From positions 482,626-546,625 of the forward strand of contig NZ_CP014226.1 of NCBI RefSeq assembly GCF_001545155.1: DNA of 64,000 nucleotides, in the 5' to 3' direction. Both the position numbers and the translations under genes were made by a program. Source of the DNA: Halomonas chromatireducens (lineage in GTDB: Bacteria > Pseudomonadota > Gammaproteobacteria > Pseudomonadales > Halomonadaceae). The notes under the pieces were generated by a model. It did no database searches and was not told the DNA's origin. It was given only the letters and a program-made list of their open reading frames with translations. Shown one piece after another: positions 60,429 to 64,000 of the stretch. Each line of letters starts with the position of its first letter. Position 1 is the stretch's first letter.

Positions 60429-60519
60429 GGCTGGCGCTCCGGATTACGGTTTGCACCACAATCTAGCGCGCCAGCCAATTGATGCCAAGCCCTCACTCCT
60501 CAGCGCTTTTCAAACGGTA

Positions 60520-61287
60520 CTACTGCATTCGAATCCCGCCGTCGAGGCGGATCACCTCACCGTTGAGCATCGGATTGCCGATGATCTGTTCGGCCAGGCG
60601 AGCGAACTCATCGGGCTTGCCGAGTCGCTTGGGGAACGGCACCGAGGCAGCCAAGGCCTTGGCGGCTTCGTCGGGGATCTCGCTCATCATCGGGGTCTGG
60701 AAGACCCCGGGAGCGATGGCCATGACGCGAATGCCATGCCGCGAGAGCTCACGGGCCGCCGGCAGGCTCATACCCACCACTCCGGCCTTGGAAGCACTGT
60801 AGGCACACTGCCCCACCTGGCCGTCGAAGGCAGCAACGGAGGCGGTATTGATGATCACCCCACGCTCTCCGTCCTCGCCCGGCGCGTTGCCAGCCATGGC
60901 GGCAGCCGCCAGCCGCATGACGTTGAAGGTGCCCACCAGGTTGATCTGCACGGTACGGGCATAGGCGTCGAGGTCCGCGGGGTTGCCCTCACGGTCGACC
61001 AGCTTGGCAACGCTGACGACGCCGGCACAGTGCACCACGCCCGCCATGCCCTTCTCGCCGCCCAGCGCCACGGCAGCATCGACCGCGGCCTGCATGTCCA
61101 CAGCCGATGTCACATCGCCACGACAGGCCCGGGCGCTCTCCCCCAGGCTTTCCGCATGCGCCACCACGCTGTCATTGAGATCGCACACCATCACGCGCCC
61201 GCCGGCGGCGACGATGCGCTCCGCGGTGGCCGCCCCCAGGCCGGAGGCGGCGCCGGTAATCAGAAAGGTGTTGTCCTTCAGTTGCAT
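60520..61287 (-). CDS. Short-chain 3-hydroxyacyl-CoA dehydrogenase (HSD10-like SDR)
   Basis: A 255-residue classical SDR. The coenzyme motif is [15 protein letters not shown] (NAD-type, with D at VMVCDLND), and the catalytic Ser/Tyr/Lys are in [20 protein letters not shown] followed by K. It resembles type-2 3-hydroxyacyl-CoA dehydrogenases (HSD10), which oxidise 3-hydroxy-2-methylbutyryl-CoA in isoleucine breakdown and short 3-hydroxyacyl-CoA in beta-oxidation. It is transcribed just after the acyl-CoA synthetase (20-base gap). A beta-oxidation or branched-chain role fits its neighbours. Confidence 0.85.
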   Translation of the reverse strand: MQLKDNTFLITGAASGLGAATAERIVAAGGRVMVCDLNDSVVAHAESLGESARACRGDVTSAVDMQAAVDAAVALGGEKGMAGVVHCAGVVSVAKLVDREGNPADLDAYARTVQINLVGTFNVMRLAAAAMAGNAPGEDGERGVIINTASVAAFDGQVGQCAYSASKAGVVGMSLPAARELSRHGIRVMAIAPGVFQTPMMSEIPDEAAKALAASVPFPKRLGKPDEFARLAEQIIGNPMLNGEVIRLDGGIRMQ

Positions 61288-61307
61288 CTAGCGTGTCTCC
61301 ACAGTGT

Positions 61308-62978
61308 TCATTTGGCGGCTTCTGTCTCGGCCTTCTCAGCGGCATCGGCGCGCAGCTTGAAGCGCTGTATCTTGCCGCTGGGCGTCTTGGGCAGTGTATC
61401 GACAAATTCGATCACCCGGGGAAACGCGTGGGTGGAGAGTCGCTCACGCACCTGCTGACGGATCTCGTCGGCCAGCGCATCGCTTGCCTCGTAGCCGTCG
61501 CGCAGCACGACATAGGACTTGATGATCTCGCCTCGAATCTCGTCAGGCTGCCCCACGGCCGCGGACTCCGCCACCGCTGGATGGGTCATTACCGTGTTCT
61601 CTACATCGGTAGGCCCGACCCGGTACCCGGCGGTGGTGATGATGTCGTCATCGCGGCCGGCAAACTGGAAGGTGCCGTCTTCGTTGCGGATCACAACGTC
61701 GCCGGTCAGGTAGTAGCCCTTGGCGAAAGGGTGCTTCTCCTGCCAGGTGTAGCCGGCAAAGAAGTGAGCGGGAGAACCCTCGACATCCACCGCCAGTACG
61801 CCCGGCTCGCCTGGCGGCAACTCGTTGTACTCGGCATCCAGTATCGCCAGCCGGTAGCCGGGCATCGGCACACCCATGGCGCCGATATGCTTGGGATGCG
61901 CCAGGGCGTGGTGGTTGCAGCAGGTCATGCCGGTTTCGGTCTGGCCGTAGTGGTCCATGACCGGACAGCCCAGTGAACGCTCGACCCAGGTGACCACCTC
62001 GGTGTTGAGCGGCTCACCGGCGGAGCTGGCCACCCGAAGATCGAGTACCTCATGGGCACTATCGAACAGCCCCGAGGCTTTCATCAGCCGGTAGGCGGTG
62101 GGGGCGGCGGCAAAGTTGGTGATGCGATGGCGTTTCATGAAGGCCATGGCGCCCTCGGCACTGAAGCCAGCCTCGCAGAAATGGGTGGTGACGCCCAACA
62201 GCAGCGGCCCGGCAATGGCGTAATAGAGGCCATAGGCCCAGCCTGGGTCGGCCATGTTCCAGAAGCGGTCGTCCTCGCGCAGGTCAATGGCCAGCTCCAT
62301 GTAAAGCGCGAAGGCCGGCATGCCGGAGAGAGGCACCGCCACTCCCTTGGGCTTGCCCACGGTACCGGAGGTGAACATCTGCAGGAACGGGGCCTCCGGT
62401 GACAGACGTGGCGGCTGAGTCTCGATGGGTGAATGCGCGAGGGCATCGCTCCAGTCCAGGTCATCACCATGCCCGGCGCTCGGCCCGCCCACGGCGAGTA
62501 CCGGCGGGCACAGGGTGAGCCCCTCGAACTTGAATCGATTGGCATGATCGGTAATCACCAGCTTGGTGTCGGCACGCCCCAGGCGGTAATCCACGGCATC
62601 CGGACCGAAGGCCGTAAATAGCGGCTGGTAGACGGCACCGATGCGCCAGGTCGCCAGCACCGCCACCAGGAGTTGCGGCGAGCGCGGCAACATGCAGGCG
62701 ATCCGGTCGCCCACCCCCAGGCCCCGCTCAGACAGCCAGCCGGCCAGCTTGGCACTTTCTGCCTCCAGCTCGGCATAGGTCATCTGGTTCACGTTACCGC
62801 TGGCATCCTCATGCACCAGGGCGAGCACATCACCACGCCCCGTACGCAGATGCGTGCCACAGCAGGATTCAAAGGCGTTGAACTTGCCGTCCCGATGGTC
62901 GTCGAGCCGGGCAATGACCTCCTCGATAGAAAAGCGCTCGAGAAAGGTGGAATACTCGGGAAGGGAATGGGTGCTCAT
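61308..62978 (-). CDS. AMP-forming acyl-CoA synthetase
   Basis: A 556-residue member of the ANL adenylating family, activating a carboxylic acid with ATP and CoA. The P-loop FTSGTVGKPKGVAVP is near residue 205. YGQTETGMTCCNHH, GYYLTGDVVIRNEDGTFQFA and the C-terminal catalytic lysine in LPKTPSGKIQRF are present. Substrate specificity is not readable; medium- or branched-chain acids fit the neighbours. ATG 62978 follows a 281-base gap (62979-63259) that holds several palindromes. It probably begins an operon with the SDR gene. Confidence 0.88.
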   Translation of the reverse strand: MSTHSLPEYSTFLERFSIEEVIARLDDHRDGKFNAFESCCGTHLRTGRGDVLALVHEDASGNVNQMTYAELEAESAKLAGWLSERGLGVGDRIACMLPRSPQLLVAVLATWRIGAVYQPLFTAFGPDAVDYRLGRADTKLVITDHANRFKFEGLTLCPPVLAVGGPSAGHGDDLDWSDALAHSPIETQPPRLSPEAPFLQMFTSGTVGKPKGVAVPLSGMPAFALYMELAIDLREDDRFWNMADPGWAYGLYYAIAGPLLLGVTTHFCEAGFSAEGAMAFMKRHRITNFAAAPTAYRLMKASGLFDSAHEVLDLRVASSAGEPLNTEVVTWVERSLGCPVMDHYGQTETGMTCCNHHALAHPKHIGAMGVPMPGYRLAILDAEYNELPPGEPGVLAVDVEGSPAHFFAGYTWQEKHPFAKGYYLTGDVVIRNEDGTFQFAGRDDDIITTAGYRVGPTDVENTVMTHPAVAESAAVGQPDEIRGEIIKSYVVLRDGYEASDALADEIRQQVRERLSTHAFPRVIEFVDTLPKTPSGKIQRFKLRADAAEKAETEAAK

Positions 62979-63094
62979 TTACTGCCCTCTTGTGCTCGGA
63001 ACCCGATTCGGCGCGGCACTCTCACACTGGCCGGAAGTGACCGTATGACGTGCGACGTGAACCGTCTGCTCCTTTGTGCTTGTTGTTGGCAATG

Positions 63095-63108
63095 GCGAAA
63101 CGTTTCGC
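63095..63108. promoter_or_regulatory. 14-bp perfect palindrome before the acyl-CoA synthetase
   Basis: GCGAAACGTTTCGC is perfectly self-complementary, 117 bases ahead of the synthetase start. It is one of three or four distinct palindromes in the 62979-63259 gap. Confidence 0.45.
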
Positions 63109-63115
63109 TGCTGTA

Positions 63116-63137
63116 CAGGTGACCTCGAGGACACCTG
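63116..63137. promoter_or_regulatory. 22-bp near-perfect palindrome before the acyl-CoA synthetase
   Basis: CAGGTG, one base, CCTCGAGG, one base, CACCTG: arms pair except for a mismatched A/A position. It is unrelated to the site at 63095 and could be a TetR-family operator. Confidence 0.45.
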
Positions 63138-63172
63138 CGCTGTAGAAGACTGACTACTTCTTGATAGATTCA

Positions 63173-63190
63173 GTTAACGTAAGCGTCAAC
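63173..63190. promoter_or_regulatory. LiuR-like box before the acyl-CoA synthetase
   Basis: On the minus strand this reads GTTGACGCTTACGTTAAC: six-base A/T-G-C arms with one mismatch about a four-base centre. The pattern TTGACG-N4-CGTTAA resembles the LiuR (MerR-family) motif known from branched-chain amino-acid catabolic genes. A small CCTAGC/GCTAGG palindrome follows at 63190-63205. Match judged by eye. Confidence 0.4.
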
Positions 63191-63259
63191 CTAGCAAGCG
63201 CTAGGTACAAGCTAGAAGCAAAGCGCGCGCAGGGCAACCCCCGTGACGGTTCTGTGAGC

Positions 63260-63775
63260 CTATACCTTGGTCGACCCCGCCGGGACGGCGTGGGTGGAAG
63301 GAGCGATCATGGCGATCAATTCATGGGCCAGGTCCTCGGGCTTGCGGGGGCCCTCGGGATCGTACCAGCGTACCGTCCAGTTCAGCGCCCCCATGACGAA
63401 CCGCGAAACCAGAAAGCGATCACCATGAATCAAGCCGGCATTCAGCGCCTCATCGATGACCGCTTCCCACAGCGCCTCATAGGCGTCGCGAAGATGGCTG
63501 AGATGTGCCCGGGCCTGGCTATCCAGGCGACGCCACTCGTAGAGCGCCACTACATGGGCGTTGCGATCGGTCAAGAGGGTTTCCAGATGTGCTCGCGCCA
63601 TGGCATGCAGCCGCTCCTCGGGCGAGGCGCCACACTGCTCGAGCGCATGTCGCGCCAACGAGAGGGCGTTCTGGGTCCCCTCCTCGATCACTGCGGCGAG
63701 GATCTCCTGCTTGTCGCGAAAGTGGTGGAACAGACTGCCGGACTTGATGCCCATCTCCTGGGCGAGCATACGCAC
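63260..63775 (-). pseudogene. TetR-family regulator lacking its N-terminal helix
   Basis: A 171-residue reading from GTG 63775. The helix-turn-helix (TTVRMLAQEMGIKSGSLFHH, then FRDKQEILAAVI) and a C-terminal ligand domain are present, but the ~25-30 residues of helix 1 that normally precede TTVR are missing. Instead, the frame continues upstream as AYDDR and then into apaG with no ATG, GTG or TTG. The sequence upstream of TTVRM is the apaG-apaH intergenic region (ATGACGACC at 63784-63792). The regulator is therefore probably broken. It lies in front of the acyl-CoA synthetase and would have been its regulator. Confidence 0.75.
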
Positions 63776-63819
63776 CGTCGTCCGGTCGTCATATGCCCCC
63801 CCCTGCCGTTCTCGTCGCT

Positions 63820-64000
63820 TCAGTGTATCTGGTTGGGAGTGGCCAGTCGGAAGGGGGGGATTTCCACCTCGAAGGGCCGCTGGCTGGCAGTATCGACACA
63901 GGTATAGGCCCCCTCCATGACGCCTACCGGCCCATCCAGGATAGCGCGACTGGTATAGCGAAAGGTCTGCCCTGGGCCAATCATCGGCTGTTGACCGACC
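63820..64000 (-). CDS. apaG: ApaG protein, C-terminal part (window edge)
   Basis: The last 60 residues of ApaG, a small fibronectin-III-like protein of unknown role encoded with rsmA and apaH. The reading MIGPGQTFRYTSRAILDGPV, VMEGAYTCVDTAS and the end EIPPFRLATPNQIH follow the E. coli protein. It ends at TGA 63820-63822. In gammaproteobacteria, apaH (Ap4A hydrolase) normally follows at once; here the ATGACGACC at 63792-63784, 27 bases after the stop and behind a G-rich ribosome-binding site, looks like its start, but the sequence then turns into the TetR gene. Confidence 0.93.
   Translation of the reverse strand, partial: VGQQPMIGPGQTFRYTSRAILDGPVGVMEGAYTCVDTASQRPFEVEIPPFRLATPNQIH

Noticed and set aside
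58280..63790. Classical genomic island or prophage
   Set aside because: No integrase, transposase, attachment repeats or composition shift could be seen at either end.
63795..63803. Poly-C tract as a phase-variation switch for the TetR gene
   Set aside because: It lies upstream of a missing N-terminus, and changing its length would not restore helix 1; more likely a ribosome-binding region for apaH.

Overview
The window looks like a chromosomal segment of a moderately halophilic gammaproteobacterium of the Halomonadaceae (Halomonas-like). The evidence is high G+C, an ectoine-degradation locus with its MocR/GntR-type regulator, a BetT choline transporter, an alpha-glucosidase with the exact catalytic residue numbering of the Halomonas GH13 enzyme, and gammaproteobacterial gene order in the petABC-sspAB, dolP-diaA-yraN-lpoA/rsmI and rsmH-to-lpxC blocks. 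The assignment rests on gene content and recognition of families, not on a database search.

Layout. 1-5.8 kb: ectoine catabolism (carbon-nitrogen hydrolase, doeX, doeB, doeA on the minus strand) divergent from an EnuR-like regulator, with a perfect 12-bp inverted repeat between them. 5.8-10.7 kb: a 2-hydroxyacid dehydrogenase, NAD salvage (pncA-pncB), a DUF3108 exported protein and a LysO-type exporter. 10.9-18.1 kb: an alpha-glucoside ABC importer with intracellular alpha-glucosidase, ATPase and LacI-type regulator. 18.2-25.5 kb: RND efflux adaptor and pump, sensor kinase, response regulator and a Spy/CpxP-like periplasmic protein; matching 11-bp-spaced TGCA repeats lie in front of the pump operon and the Spy-like gene. 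25.5-27.7 kb: betT behind a BetI-like palindrome. 27.8-31.8 kb: cytochrome bc1 genes and sspAB. 31.9-36.2 kb: envelope/replication block dolP-diaA-yraN-lpoA, and divergent rsmI. 36.2-54.3 kb: rnpB RNA, then the whole dcw cell wall/division cluster from rsmH to ftsZ and lpxC, lacking mraZ. 54.4-58.3 kb: bioA, tRNA-Leu(UAG), bioD, bioC, bioH and only the last 44 codons of bioF.

58.3-63.8 kb is the most unusual part. About 5.5 kb of acyl-CoA metabolism genes (acyl-CoA dehydrogenase, OhrR/MarR regulator, short-chain dehydrogenase, acyl-CoA synthetase, TetR regulator) is bounded on both sides by broken genes. The acyl-CoA dehydrogenase runs into the tail of bioF, and at the other end a TetR gene lacking its first helix abuts what looks like the start codon of apaH just after apaG. 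It reads as a replacement of the bioF-...-apaH interval, either a real rearrangement or an assembly misjoin. The first ~145 bases of the window may hold a further broken gene.

Apart from this, most of the window is well-understood housekeeping. The new information lies mainly in candidate operators, in a family of long-hairpin intergenic repeats (two copies), and in the chimeric block. I did not find a convincing new multi-gene system.
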